A stretch of DNA of 40,283 nt, taken from the NCBI GenBank assembly GCA_013151645.1, contig JAADHU010000007.1, positions 1-40,283 on the forward strand. Direction: 5' to 3'. How positions within the stretch are numbered: position 1 is the stretch's first letter; the number at the start of each line of letters is the position of its first letter. Positions 25,024 to 34,757 of the stretch are shown here, piece by piece. The stretch is from Gammaproteobacteria bacterium. Its GTDB lineage: Bacteria > Pseudomonadota > Gammaproteobacteria > Steroidobacterales > Woeseiaceae. The position numbers and the translations under genes were made by a program. The notes below the pieces were generated by a model. The model worked only from the letters and a program-made list of their open reading frames with translations, had not been told where the DNA came from and searched no databases.

Positions 25024-27471
25024 TTAGCGCAGCCTCGCCGCCATTCCGTTCAACGTTTCGGCCAGACCGAGCCGCCGCCTTTCGGTGATAGCATCGCCAC
25101 TGTCCTCTGCCAGGATTGCTGCCAGCGATTCCAGTCGGTCGGCCAGGTCTTCGTCGTGCGCGCCGTCCTCCAGTTGCATTGCCGAGCGATCGAGTGCCGC
25201 GGACAAATCAGCCACCAACGATTCGGGCAGCACCTCGGTACGCTGGAGCTGGTCCATATAGGCCCGGGCGACGACCGGCTCGGCCGGCCAGGTCACCCGA
25301 AACTGCTGCTGCGGATTGAACACTTCGCCCTGATCGGCAAGTTCAGCGGCGGCAACTTCATTCTCGGTCAGGTATTCACTGGGCACTAGCGCCAGCACGT
25401 CCAGCCCGCGTGCGATCTCGGTGCCGTAAATCTTGCCGTTGTACCAATAGGACGACCAGAAGCCGCCGAGAACCAGGTGTTCCTCATGGATCGGTCCGCG
25501 ATCGAAGTAGGCGATCTCGACCGGGTTCGCCGAGTCGGTGAAATCAATCATCGAGATACCGCCCTGGTACCAGGACTGGGCGAAGATGTCGCGCCCCGGA
25601 ACCGGCACCACCGAGCCGTTGTGCGCTACACAGTTTTCCTGCTCAAGCTGTGGCGCAGGCAGTTTATAGTAGCTGCGAAATTCCAGTTTGCCGTCGACGA
25701 TGTCGTAGATGGCATCCGCGCCCCAGTCCTTCGGGTCGTAAGTGCGGCAGCGCGGTCGACTGCCACCGCCCCATTCGTCGGTGAAGATGACCTTGGTGCC
25801 GTCGTTGTTAAAGGTTGCCGAATGCCAGTAAGCGAAGCCCGTATCGACGACCTCGTCGATGCGTTGCGGGTTCAGCGGATCGGAAATATCGAAAATGATG
25901 CCGTTGCCGGAACACGCGCCGGCGGCGATCCCGCCTTCAGGAAACACGGTGATGTCGTGGCACTGGTTGGTCTGATTGGTGTCCTGCGTATCTTCGCCGT
26001 GATCACCCCCTTGCCACAGACCGGCCAGCCGGCCTGTCTCGGGATCGGCGAACACGGTCGGGCTGTGGACGATGCGCGCTTTGGACGGATCGTCGACCGG
26101 GATTTCGATGACGTCGATGCGGAACAGTGCGGTTCGTTCGTCACCTGGAATATCACCGACGCAGCCTTCCATTTCCTCGCCCTTGCGTATGGACGAGGTA
26201 CCGGAGTTATAAACGATGATCTTGCCGTCTTCGCCAGGGCCGGAGACGACTGAATGCGTGTGCGAGCCACGACAGGTCTGAACCTGGCCCACCTGCACCG
26301 GCCGCGCCAGGTCACTGATGTCGAAGATGCGCAGGCCACGGAAGCGCTCGGTGCTGACGTCTTCGCTGACGCCCTGGAGACCGCAATCGACCCGCCCCCT
26401 GGTCTGCTCCACTGACATGATCAGGAGGTCACCGACAATGGAGACATCGCCCTGTCCGCCCGGGCAAACGACCGAGCTGAATAGTTTTGGCACGCCATCT
26501 TCCTGCAACTGATAGACGTTAAAACCGTGGTAACTACCGGTCACCATCTTGTCGCCCGAGAATGCCATGTCGGTGTTGGCGAAACTCAACAACGGCGAGC
26601 GCTCGCCCCACTCGGTATCGTCAATACTCTGGCCATCGTCATCGACTTCCGCGGACTCGTCGGAATCCTCCTTGGGCTTCGCCGGCGGCAATCCGGCGGG
26701 GTTCTGCGGATCGAAGAAACCGGGCGGTTTCGGCAGCGTAGCCACCAGTTCCATGTTCATCAGCGCCTGAGCGGCATCCCGAAAGCCTGCTGACAAGCCG
26801 GCGCGAGCGTCAGTGGACAGACTGACCAATAACGCATTCAGCCGCTCGATTTCGGCGGTCTGGTCGTTGGTGACGTCATTCGTGAACTCGAATAACACCG
26901 GGTCGTACGCCGAACCGGGCTGTTCAATCAGCTCCTCGACCATTTTCACCGCACCCTCGTGGTGGGCGATCATCAACTCCAGGAACAGTCGGTCAAATGC
27001 CGTACCTTCCAATCGACCGAGCTCGGCCATCTGTTCCGAGGACGCCATGCCGGCCATTTCGTGAGACGTTTGCATTGCATCGTGAGCGGTCGGTTCCGTT
27101 ACGTTCTCGCCGCGCTCGCGCAACCACTGCTGCATGAATTCGATCTCATCGAGCTGCGAGGCGTCGATACGCCCGGCCACATCAATGAGTTCCTGGCGGT
27201 TCGTGCGGTCGGGCACCAATGCCGCCATCTCGACCGCCTGGTGGTGGTGCGGAATCATGTCCTGCATGAACCGAATGTCATCCGGCGAGTAGCGGGTGTT
27301 GGCAATTTCGACGGCCTCGTCGGCGCTCAGTTCGCGCGTCGCTTCGCCGGGCGCACCCGGCTGGACGATGGGTGCTTCCTGGGCCAGGCTGATGGCCGAG
27401 AGACCCAGCAGAAATACGCCCGGGGAAACACAACGAATGAGTCGAATCAGGAAACAGAACGGTGCGGTCAA
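25024..27471 (-). CDS. exported DUF305 + LVIVD-repeat fusion protein
   Basis: An ~815-residue periplasmic or secreted protein. Residues 1-31 form a signal peptide (FLIRLIRCVSPGVFLLGLSA then ISLAQ). A DUF305 ferritin-like domain has both His motifs, DMIPHHHQAVEM (71-82) and MIAHHEGAVKM (167-177), as in the copper-binding CopM type. An acidic linker (about 270-285) leads to a large beta-propeller-like LVIVD region with repeated FDISDLxxPxQV and IDFTDSANPVEIAYF strips. I chose TTG 27471: GGAG lies nine bases upstream and the signal peptide then starts at residue 1. GTG 27573 or ATG 27558 would add 29-34 residues with no signal character. Metal binding is plausible, not shown. Confidence 0.85.
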   Translation of the reverse strand: MTAPFCFLIRLIRCVSPGVFLLGLSAISLAQEAPIVQPGAPGEATRELSADEAVEIANTRYSPDDIRFMQDMIPHHHQAVEMAALVPDRTNRQELIDVAGRIDASQLDEIEFMQQWLRERGENVTEPTAHDAMQTSHEMAGMASSEQMAELGRLEGTAFDRLFLELMIAHHEGAVKMVEELIEQPGSAYDPVLFEFTNDVTNDQTAEIERLNALLVSLSTDARAGLSAGFRDAAQALMNMELVATLPKPPGFFDPQNPAGLPPAKPKEDSDESAEVDDDGQSIDDTEWGERSPLLSFANTDMAFSGDKMVTGSYHGFNVYQLQEDGVPKLFSSVVCPGGQGDVSIVGDLLIMSVEQTRGRVDCGLQGVSEDVSTERFRGLRIFDISDLARPVQVGQVQTCRGSHTHSVVSGPGEDGKIIVYNSGTSSIRKGEEMEGCVGDIPGDERTALFRIDVIEIPVDDPSKARIVHSPTVFADPETGRLAGLWQGGDHGEDTQDTNQTNQCHDITVFPEGGIAAGACSGNGIIFDISDPLNPQRIDEVVDTGFAYWHSATFNNDGTKVIFTDEWGGGSRPRCRTYDPKDWGADAIYDIVDGKLEFRSYYKLPAPQLEQENCVAHNGSVVPVPGRDIFAQSWYQGGISMIDFTDSANPVEIAYFDRGPIHEEHLVLGGFWSSYWYNGKIYGTEIARGLDVLALVPSEYLTENEVAAAELADQGEVFNPQQQFRVTWPAEPVVARAYMDQLQRTEVLPESLVADLSAALDRSAMQLEDGAHDEDLADRLESLAAILAEDSGDAITERRRLGLAETLNGMAARLR

Positions 27472-27780
27472 TGGATTTACTCCTGTTGTTAGCGTTGCAG
27501 GACGCAGTCTCCCTTTCGCTCGGGAGACATTCGTGCAGAGCGCTTGCTCCGCAGGCATCAAACGATGCAGCACCCTATCGCAGACCTACCTGCTCAACAA
27601 GCATCGCGTGGCGCGCTCGAATTGCTGACTCGCTTTGCGCAAGCAGATTCTACGCCTCCCGGATGAGGACGAGAATCGTTAATGACAGTTCCCGGTATTC
27701 GCGACACTGCTCGGTGGTTTTATTTGTTAGGCTAGCGCGCTGATCTGATCGCGGCGCGGGATCATAAATGGGGGTATTTG
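27472..27780. other. divergent intergenic region (309 bp)
   Basis: This lies between the DUF305-LVIVD gene (minus) and the TPR gene (plus). Apart from the hairpin at 27507-27528 I see no clear promoter or operator. If the fusion gene starts at 27573 the gap is about 200 bases. Confidence 0.5.
27507..27528 (-). promoter_or_regulatory. hairpin in the leader of the DUF305-LVIVD gene
   Basis: GTCTCCC and GGGAGAC form a perfect seven-pair stem with an eight-base loop, 36 bases upstream of the TTG start. No U-run follows on either strand. It is a possible mRNA stability or translation element. It would be inside coding sequence if the upstream GTG were the start. Confidence 0.3.
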
Positions 27781-30057
27781 GTGGGAATCATTGAGGAGCT
27801 GAAACGCCGCAACGTTTTCCGCGTAGCGGCTGCCTATGCGATCGGCGCCTGGTTTGTTGCGCAATTCGCGGATGTGGTGCTCAACAATATCGGTGCACCG
27901 GACTGGGTTATCAAGACACTGTTTCTGTTGCTGGCGATCGGATTTGTCGTTGCGCTGATTGTCGCCTGGGCCTACGAGATAACACCAGAAGGCATCAAAC
28001 GCGAACGTGACGTAGTTCGTGATGAATCGATCACCCATCTCACAACAAGGAAACTCAACTACATCACGGTGATGGTGGCGCTTGGCGCGGCCAGCATGGT
28101 TGTGTGGCAACAACTCCACAAGGATCCGCCCGCGGCGCAACAGGTGCCGGTTGTAGCGGCGGGCGAGACCGGCGACTCAGGTCGCGACAGGACCGAATTC
28201 GCCGCCCTGTCCATCGCAATTCTCCCCTTCGCCAATCGCAGCAACCGCGAGGGGGATGAGTTCTTTACGGACGGTATTCACGATGACCTGCTGACTACCC
28301 TCGCCAAGATCGGCTCGATGACAGTCATTTCACGAACATCGGTCATGGAATACCGGGACACGACCAAGAATATTCGGGATATCGCGCAAGAGCTTGGTGT
28401 CGTGAATATCCTCGAAGGCGGCATTCAGCGCTCCGGCAATCAGGTGCGCATCAACGTGCAGCTTATCGATGCGGCACATGACAAACATCTGTGGGCGGAA
28501 ATCTACGACCGTGAATTGACCGCCGAAAACCTGTTTGCGATCCAAAGTGAGATATCGAAGGCGATCGCGGACGCGCTGCAGACAACGCTGTCGCCCGAAG
28601 AAGAGCTAAAGGTGAGCGAGGTACGCACTCGCAATATCGAGGCCTACGAGTCCTACCTGCTTGGCAGAAAGCTATGGACCGCGCGTACCGCGCAATCCAA
28701 CGCCGAGGCCGTAAGACAATTTCAACGCGCCGTCGATCTCGACCCCACCTATGCGCTGGCCTACGTAGGATTGAGCGATGCTTATCAATTCAGGGTGGAA
28801 TACGAGGGCATCAACCCGGGTGACGTGCGACCGCTGGCGGAACGTGCGCTGGAGACTGCGCTGCAGCTCGACGATCAACTGGGCGAAGCATATGCTTCAA
28901 GAGGCATGATAAAGCGGAATGCTCTCGACTACACAGGAGCGGATGCCGATTTCCAGCGTGCAATCGAACTCAACCCGAATCACCTGCCGACCTATAACTG
29001 GTATGCGTTTTCACTGACTGAGCAGGGCAGGATCGAGGATGCGCTGGCGATTTATGAGAAGGGTCTGCAACTCGATCCCCTCTCAGTCATTATCCGCACC
29101 AACATCGGCTGGGCCCTGATCGGATTGGGGCGATACGACGAAGCGCGCAAAACTTTCGAACGCAGTATTGAAATGCACCCGGAGTCGAGCTTTGGCTACA
29201 CCGGTTATGCCAGCTATCAAGGCTCAGTGCTTGGAAGAATGGATGATGCGGTGCTATGGCAAGGCAAGAGCATTGAAGTCGACCCGACGAACGCAAGCAG
29301 TATGGCCGTTATGGCCATTTGGTATTTCTCACTGGGCGACTTCGCTACGGCAGAGCAGTGGCTCGATCGCAGTGCTGTGGTCCAGAAAGAAAACCCGTTT
29401 CGCAGTGCCGCGCGCCTCAATCTTCTGGTCGTTCGCGGCAAAATGGACGAAGCGTTAGTTCTGGCCAAGCGAAACTATGAGTTCCGAAAAGAAGCAAACC
29501 TGGGCGGTTACTTCGCGTTGACGCTGTTGCGGGATAACGATATCGAGAATGGTCGACAGGAGAACGCGCTGCAGCGATATGCGACCTTCTACCCGGAGAT
29601 CGTCAATGCCGACAATCCGCGTATTCACAGCACTGACTATGGTCCGGCAATTGAAATAGCCTACCTGCTATTGCGATCGGGAGAGGAAGAGCGAGGTCGG
29701 GAATTACTGGAGTTGGCATTACCGATAATCGATGCAAGACCCATTCTCGGTATTTGGGGCGACTCGTGGGGCAATGCGCGAACCTATGCGTTGCTGGGCA
29801 GGAAGGAGGAAGCGTTGGCGGAATTGCAGCGCAGTGTGGATGCCGGATGGCGAATGGGCTGGCGCATCGCATTCGATTACGATCCGCTCTTCGAGTCGTT
29901 GCGGGGCGAACCGGAATTTGTTGCCATGCGTGCAAAGATTGCCGCCGACATGGCGGAACAACTCGCGCGCGTTCGCGAGCTTGAAGCCAACGGCGAAATC
30001 CCGAGTTCGGAGATACGGGTTGACGCAAGTTCGACAGGGCCGGACACCAATATGTAG
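27781..30057 (+). CDS. membrane-anchored TolB/FlgO-like + TPR protein
   Basis: A 758-residue protein of a type abundant in gammaproteobacteria. The N-terminus (IIEELKRRNVFRVAAAYAIG) and segments 10-33, 39-65 and about 92-108 form three membrane helices. A periplasm-type alpha/beta domain follows (SIAILPFANRSNREGDEFFT, ILEGGIQRSGNQVRINVQLI and HLWAEIYDREL), like the CadC/adenylate-cyclase-associated FlgO/TolB-N fold. From about residue 285 to the end there are eight or more TPR units (AVRQFQRAVDLDPTYALAYV and similar). It has no DNA-binding or cyclase domain. The GTG at 27781 is preferred over TTG 27778 because GGGG lies six bases upstream. It probably scaffolds protein complexes or signalling. 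Confidence 0.85.
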   Translation: MGIIEELKRRNVFRVAAAYAIGAWFVAQFADVVLNNIGAPDWVIKTLFLLLAIGFVVALIVAWAYEITPEGIKRERDVVRDESITHLTTRKLNYITVMVALGAASMVVWQQLHKDPPAAQQVPVVAAGETGDSGRDRTEFAALSIAILPFANRSNREGDEFFTDGIHDDLLTTLAKIGSMTVISRTSVMEYRDTTKNIRDIAQELGVVNILEGGIQRSGNQVRINVQLIDAAHDKHLWAEIYDRELTAENLFAIQSEISKAIADALQTTLSPEEELKVSEVRTRNIEAYESYLLGRKLWTARTAQSNAEAVRQFQRAVDLDPTYALAYVGLSDAYQFRVEYEGINPGDVRPLAERALETALQLDDQLGEAYASRGMIKRNALDYTGADADFQRAIELNPNHLPTYNWYAFSLTEQGRIEDALAIYEKGLQLDPLSVIIRTNIGWALIGLGRYDEARKTFERSIEMHPESSFGYTGYASYQGSVLGRMDDAVLWQGKSIEVDPTNASSMAVMAIWYFSLGDFATAEQWLDRSAVVQKENPFRSAARLNLLVVRGKMDEALVLAKRNYEFRKEANLGGYFALTLLRDNDIENGRQENALQRYATFYPEIVNADNPRIHSTDYGPAIEIAYLLLRSGEEERGRELLELALPIIDARPILGIWGDSWGNARTYALLGRKEEALAELQRSVDAGWRMGWRIAFDYDPLFESLRGEPEFVAMRAKIAADMAEQLARVRELEANGEIPSSEIRVDASSTGPDTNM

Positions 30058-30242
30058 ATTGACCCGGGATTCAATTGCTGGAGATCAGCAATAAAAGACT
30101 CAGGCAGGTGAAAAGCCGACGATAGGCGCTACCTTTTGCGGTCACTTGCATTAATGTTTGCTATGGTCTGTTCGTGCACGGGCAACGCAACATATGGAAT
30201 GGACATCTGTGAGTTACGCCGTTATGCAATCAGGCTCCGGTC

Positions 30243-31262
30243 TTGTCTAAGCAGAAGTCCCTCTTCGAAACCTGGAGTGCGCTGCCGAGCCCACAGTCTG
30301 CTCGCCGTACTGTTCAGGGCTACCTGCCGCTGATACTGAGTGTTGCGGGAGCGCTAGCCGTCGCTCCTTTTGCGGTGATTCGCTGGATGGCCGGCGAATG
30401 GCTCCTCGGCATCATCGACACCGTCATCGTCGTCGGCTTTGCGATTCTCGCGATATTTGTCTACCGCACGCGAAAAGTGCGGGCCGCCAACATCGCTTTG
30501 AGCATTGTGTTCGTCAGCGGTGCGCTGGCCACGATTTATGCCCGCGGGCCGCAGCAAATCCTGTGGATCTTTCCGGCATTGATGGCGGCGTTTTACGTGC
30601 TTAAGCCCCGCGAGGCTTTGGTTGTGGCGTTTCTGGTGCTAGCTGCGCTGCTTCCTCAACTTGCGAATTCTGTGGATCCGTTTCGCGCAGGCACCACCAT
30701 CATAACTATCCTGCTGACATGCGCGATCGCATTTTCGTTTGCTGAAATCAACAATCGACAGCAGAAGCAGCTTCTTGCACTGGCCACCAGAGATTCGCTG
30801 ACCGGGGCCGGCAATCGAAGGGCTCTTCGAGGCAGCCTGGCCAAGATTATCGCGTCCTTTGAACGCTTGCCATCTCCTGCGTGTCTCATTCTTCTCGATA
30901 TCGATTATTTCAAAAGGGTAAACGACACTCACGGTCACGCTACAGGTGACTTGATCCTGCGACGTATTGCGCAACTCGTGGACATGCGGATTCGAATAAC
31001 TGATGGTCTGTATCGGATCGGCGGAGAAGAGTTTGTGGTGGTGGTCGATGGGCAGGGCGCGGACATCGCATGTCAACTTGCGGAGGAGCTTCGTGTGCTT
31101 ATCGAACGTCATGAAATGTTGCCGGGCGTTTCAGTGACAGTGTCGCTGGGCGTGGCGGAACTCCGTAGCGTCGACACTCGTCAGGACTGGTTACGTCGTG
31201 CTGACGAAGCGCTTTATGAGGCCAAGAGAGCGGGACGAAACACCATGAAGCTTGCGAGTTGA
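30243..31262 (+). CDS. membrane diguanylate cyclase (GGDEF, GGEEF variant)
   Basis: A 339-residue enzyme making cyclic di-GMP from GTP. Residues 27-170 have about five to six membrane helices (sensor part). The GGDEF domain spans 180-339: RDSLTGAGNRRAL, LLDIDYFKRVNDTHGHATGD, the active-site GGEEF at 260-264 and the C-terminal ADEALYEAKRAGRN. RITD (251-254), exactly five residues before GGEEF, is an intact inhibitory I-site, so product feedback is expected. The frame has no ATG or GTG between the preceding stop (30210-30212) and the membrane part, so TTG 30243 is the likely start. The 185 bases before it contain nothing I recognise. Confidence 0.9.
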   Translation: MSKQKSLFETWSALPSPQSARRTVQGYLPLILSVAGALAVAPFAVIRWMAGEWLLGIIDTVIVVGFAILAIFVYRTRKVRAANIALSIVFVSGALATIYARGPQQILWIFPALMAAFYVLKPREALVVAFLVLAALLPQLANSVDPFRAGTTIITILLTCAIAFSFAEINNRQQKQLLALATRDSLTGAGNRRALRGSLAKIIASFERLPSPACLILLDIDYFKRVNDTHGHATGDLILRRIAQLVDMRIRITDGLYRIGGEEFVVVVDGQGADIACQLAEELRVLIERHEMLPGVSVTVSLGVAELRSVDTRQDWLRRADEALYEAKRAGRNTMKLAS

Positions 31263-31388
31263 GAACGAAGTTTCTATCTGCGATGTCGTCGGATTTCAGG
31301 AAGCGTGTCTAAAAGGTACGGTACAAGGATGAACCGCAGCGCGACCATCGAGCGCATGGGCGACTCTCGCGAATCCTTACAACGCGGC

Positions 31389-33116
31389 TTATCTTGGGAC
31401 GATCGGGAGGATCACGTTCGATGGATATTTTTCGGTCATGTATATCGTTTGGCGAGCAATTCTCATTTCTGTCGTGGTTGCAAATTTAGCACCTGTGTTT
31501 AGATTTCTCGCCAGTCTCGGAAAATTGCTGCTCGTGATATCTATTCGCAAGCGATCTCCTTGTGACAAGACATAGCTGGTTGCCCATAGATCGATATCGT
31601 ATTTGTAGATTTTCCCAGGCTCGATCAGTTTCGCTTCTTCAAATCCCTCACGATATCTCGCACGAATTACGCCATCCACGAGATTGAATGCTTCGCCGTC
31701 TGGTTTAACGACCACCAGTTTGGCCATGAAATCCGTATCCGTAGCACTACTGGCGGCATAGATTTCGGCACGAATCGGGCCAGTGATCTCGGTTTCCTGC
31801 GTAAACGGACGGGTGGTAAATCGAAGCACGTCATCTCGTCCATCAAGCGGGGACTGATCATAAGGACCACGCAGGCTCGGCTCCATAATATTGCCACCCA
31901 GAGTAGGCACAGGATCAGCCGGATCGTATTCGTATGATTTTGGACGGGCGTTCGACGATGGAATCTCGGCAGAGAGAGCGCCATCGCTGTGAAGAAAATA
32001 GGGCTGATACCGAGTCCGCGCCAATGGCCATTCAGCTTCATCGCGCCAGACATTTTCGCCCATTACAAAAATTCGGATCGGCGCACCGCTGGGTTCCGGA
32101 CCGTCTTTCATCCAATAGTCGAACCATTCCAGGTACAAGGGTTCGATATCGATCAATGCGCCAGCGCCAAATTCCTGGTCACCGGTGCGCGACGATTGAT
32201 TCCAGGCGTGCGGCCACGGCCCGATGATCAGACGCTGGCCGGATCGTGCCGTTTCACTCGCGGCTTCCGTTGTCATCGTTTTGTAACTGCCGATGGTGCT
32301 GCGTAGGAACACGTCGTACCAACCACCGATATTCAGGGCCGGAACGATCATTTCGGATGCCCGCTGCTCCAGGTTGATAGGCGCCCAATAGGCATCGTAC
32401 GACGGGTGCTGCAACCAGTCCTGAAAATGACGGACATCAAAGCCCAGGCTTTCTCCGAGTGTTTCGATCGGCAGATGATCAATCTCGTTGATCCAGTCAA
32501 CCGGAAACATGGTTGATGTGCGGCTACCCGCGAGGCCAATCCCCCAGCGGGCTCTCGATAACAGTGCAAACGCACCACCTGGATAGGCGACATCACGGTA
32601 ATAGTTACCCGGACTCATCGCCGGAATAATGGCGACCAGTGCCGGATTACGGTTTAAGGCGGCCAACCATTGCACTGAGGCAAGGTATGAGCTGCCAAAC
32701 ATGCCCACCTTGCCATTCGACCATGACTGCTTTGCGATCCACGTAATGGTGTCGTCACCATCGTTGATTTCCTGAAAATAGGGATACCAATTGCCACCGG
32801 AATCGTAGCGGCCTCGAACCGACTGAAAGACGAATGCATAGCCGTTGGCGGTCGCAAACTTTGCGTACCGTTGACGAACGGCGTTGGTGCCGTTCGAGTA
32901 CATGTCGCGGATGAGCAGGGTTGGGTAGGTTCCTTCTGCAGCGGGCAGGTAGACATCCGTTGCGAGTTCAACGCCATCGCGCATCTGTACGCCCAGATGG
33001 TAGATCGTTTTCAATGTATCGGGGAATGCCCACGGCGACCCATCCATATTTTGAGCATCGGCGGTCGGTAGTAGATATAGAACGAGAATCGCACTCGAAA
33101 CCAGACGTTGAATCAC
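31389..33116 (-). CDS. second exported CocE/NonD-family (S15) hydrolase
   Basis: A 575-residue hydrolase related to, but distinct from, the one at 13230-15290. The signal peptide is residues 1-21 (MIQRLVSSAILVLYLLPTAD). The core has the strand MRDGVELATDVYLP, SVRGRYDSGG, the nucleophile elbow MFGSSYLA (Ser143) and the His block IIGPWPHAW. The C-terminal jelly-roll has DTDFMAKLVVVKPDG. The length suits the shorter CocE/glutaryl-acylase-like members. The start is GTG with GGGAGAG five bases before it. It lies 34 bases downstream of the VCBS/ASPIC gene on the same strand, so the two exported proteins are likely one operon. Confidence 0.9.
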   Translation of the reverse strand: MIQRLVSSAILVLYLLPTADAQNMDGSPWAFPDTLKTIYHLGVQMRDGVELATDVYLPAAEGTYPTLLIRDMYSNGTNAVRQRYAKFATANGYAFVFQSVRGRYDSGGNWYPYFQEINDGDDTITWIAKQSWSNGKVGMFGSSYLASVQWLAALNRNPALVAIIPAMSPGNYYRDVAYPGGAFALLSRARWGIGLAGSRTSTMFPVDWINEIDHLPIETLGESLGFDVRHFQDWLQHPSYDAYWAPINLEQRASEMIVPALNIGGWYDVFLRSTIGSYKTMTTEAASETARSGQRLIIGPWPHAWNQSSRTGDQEFGAGALIDIEPLYLEWFDYWMKDGPEPSGAPIRIFVMGENVWRDEAEWPLARTRYQPYFLHSDGALSAEIPSSNARPKSYEYDPADPVPTLGGNIMEPSLRGPYDQSPLDGRDDVLRFTTRPFTQETEITGPIRAEIYAASSATDTDFMAKLVVVKPDGEAFNLVDGVIRARYREGFEEAKLIEPGKIYKYDIDLWATSYVLSQGDRLRIDITSSNFPRLARNLNTGAKFATTTEMRIARQTIYMTEKYPSNVILPIVPR

Positions 33117-33150
33117 ATGAACTCTCCCAAATGTCAGGGTATCTATTTGG

Positions 33151-34647
33151 TCAGTTGCCGACTCTGACGATGAACATTTTTCCAGCCAGTGTTCGCGGAT
33201 CGATTTTCCTGAACACTTCGACCTGCGGACCGTGCGGAGACATTGTCGTTACGTGTACGTCGACCACGCTCCAGTCTGCGAGGCCGATATGAACGGGCTT
33301 GGCATTTTGCGCATTGTAGCCGCTGCCAGTATCCACCATGCGGAGCCCGAGCAAGTCGTTCGTGCCCGTCCGATACACCCGAACTTCGGAACCGGCACGC
33401 GTGTAGTGACCTTTTGCATCCAGGACAAGAACCTGGATGGAGCGGCCCGCGATGTCTGCCGGCAAGTCGTTGCGAAACAGATAGTGTGAACCCGCCGGAT
33501 CGTTTGCCGCCAACGCCAGATCCAGGTCACCGTCCTGATCAAAATCGGCCCACTGTACACCGTGATCAGTATCGTTCTGCGCGACATTGTCAGGCAGGCG
33601 ATTGATGAAATGATCGCCTTCGTTAACGTACAGGTAATCGGGCGTCCGCGGCTTGCCATTGATATAGCCGACGATATACAAATCGGGGCGGCCATCGTGT
33701 TGAACGTCACCCCACACGCCTGTCACGATGTGATGCTCATTGGCTACACCCATCTCCGGCGCGACATCGGTAAAAGTACCATCGCCATTATTTCGGTAGA
33801 GCATGTCATCACCGTAGGCAGCAACGTATAAATCAAGATCACCGTCGGTGTCGAAATCGGTCACCGCACAACCAACCCCGCCTTCGTTAAGCGGGCGTCT
33901 TGGGCTGTCCATGTTCAACTCGATTGCGACGTCGCTAAAGGTGCCCTCATCGTTGCGAAACATGCCGTCCCGATCGCCATTTTGATTGGCCGTAAACAGG
34001 TCAAGGTCTCCATCGGCGTCCATGTCGAACCAGCACGCCCCGACCGTCCGTCGCGGTTCCATGATTCCGCTGCTGAACGTGACATCCGTAAAAACTCCGT
34101 CATTGTTTTGCAACAGGCGATTGACGCTGGCACGAAGTGCCACATAGAGATCAAGGTCACCATCGGCGTCATAGTCGATGAAGGAAACCTGTCGAGTAAT
34201 GCCTTGTATCGCGACGCCGGCGGTCTCGGCAACATCAGTAAAACCGGCCTGTTCTCCCTCCAGGTCATTGCGGAACAGGCGATTTGCCGGCCCGTCGTGC
34301 CCGGAATAGCCGATATACAGGTCCAGATCACCATCGCCGTCATAATCTCCCCAGGCAACTGAGCGGGGATTGCCGCCATCGGTGGGCAAGCCGAGACGGC
34401 TGCCAACCTCTTCGAAGCCGTTGCGATCATTGCGGTAGAGCCGTACTGGCGCATCGCGGAAGGTAACAATCAGATCAAGGTCGCCATCGTTATCGTAATC
34501 ACCCCAGGCATTTGACTGCCCGCCCGGATCTGCAAACAGCTCCGTTTGCACAGGCACGAAGACGATTTCGTTCGCTGATGCAGCAGCGCCGAGGGACACA
34601 AACAATGCAACGCTGAACAGGATTCGTTTGATGTGATCAATCTTCAT
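33151..34647 (-). CDS. exported FG-GAP/VCBS-repeat protein with ASPIC/UnbV C-terminus
   Basis: A 498-residue exported protein. The signal peptide is residues 1-25 (SVALFVSLGAAASA). Seven FG-GAP/VCBS blades follow, each with an EF-like calcium loop such as DYDNDGDLDL (about 50-59, 101-110 and onward); the sixth is degenerate (DVQHDGRPDL). Together they suggest a calcium-stabilised seven-bladed propeller. The last ~100 residues form an ASPIC/UnbV domain (SIQVLVLDAKGHYTRAGSEV then QNAKPVHIGLADW). Such proteins are usually surface or adhesion-like; the ligand is unknown. ATG 34647 has AGGAAG six bases upstream; the frame opens 21 codons earlier without signal character. Confidence 0.9.
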   Translation of the reverse strand: MKIDHIKRILFSVALFVSLGAAASANEIVFVPVQTELFADPGGQSNAWGDYDNDGDLDLIVTFRDAPVRLYRNDRNGFEEVGSRLGLPTDGGNPRSVAWGDYDGDGDLDLYIGYSGHDGPANRLFRNDLEGEQAGFTDVAETAGVAIQGITRQVSFIDYDADGDLDLYVALRASVNRLLQNNDGVFTDVTFSSGIMEPRRTVGACWFDMDADGDLDLFTANQNGDRDGMFRNDEGTFSDVAIELNMDSPRRPLNEGGVGCAVTDFDTDGDLDLYVAAYGDDMLYRNNGDGTFTDVAPEMGVANEHHIVTGVWGDVQHDGRPDLYIVGYINGKPRTPDYLYVNEGDHFINRLPDNVAQNDTDHGVQWADFDQDGDLDLALAANDPAGSHYLFRNDLPADIAGRSIQVLVLDAKGHYTRAGSEVRVYRTGTNDLLGLRMVDTGSGYNAQNAKPVHIGLADWSVVDVHVTTMSPHGPQVEVFRKIDPRTLAGKMFIVRVGN

Positions 34648-34757
34648 GCCAGGCTTCCTGCATACCGGATAGTGATTAATGGACGTAACCGACATTTGAG
34701 CCTGCGGCATACGGCACAGCGTTCATGGCTGTGCCGATATCATTAACAGTTACCCGG

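Noticed and set aside
25477-26253. Plus-strand open frame (258 codons) opposite the LVIVD region
   Set aside because: Its repetitive Asp/Val/Gly-rich translation mirrors the propeller repeats on the other strand; no independent evidence.
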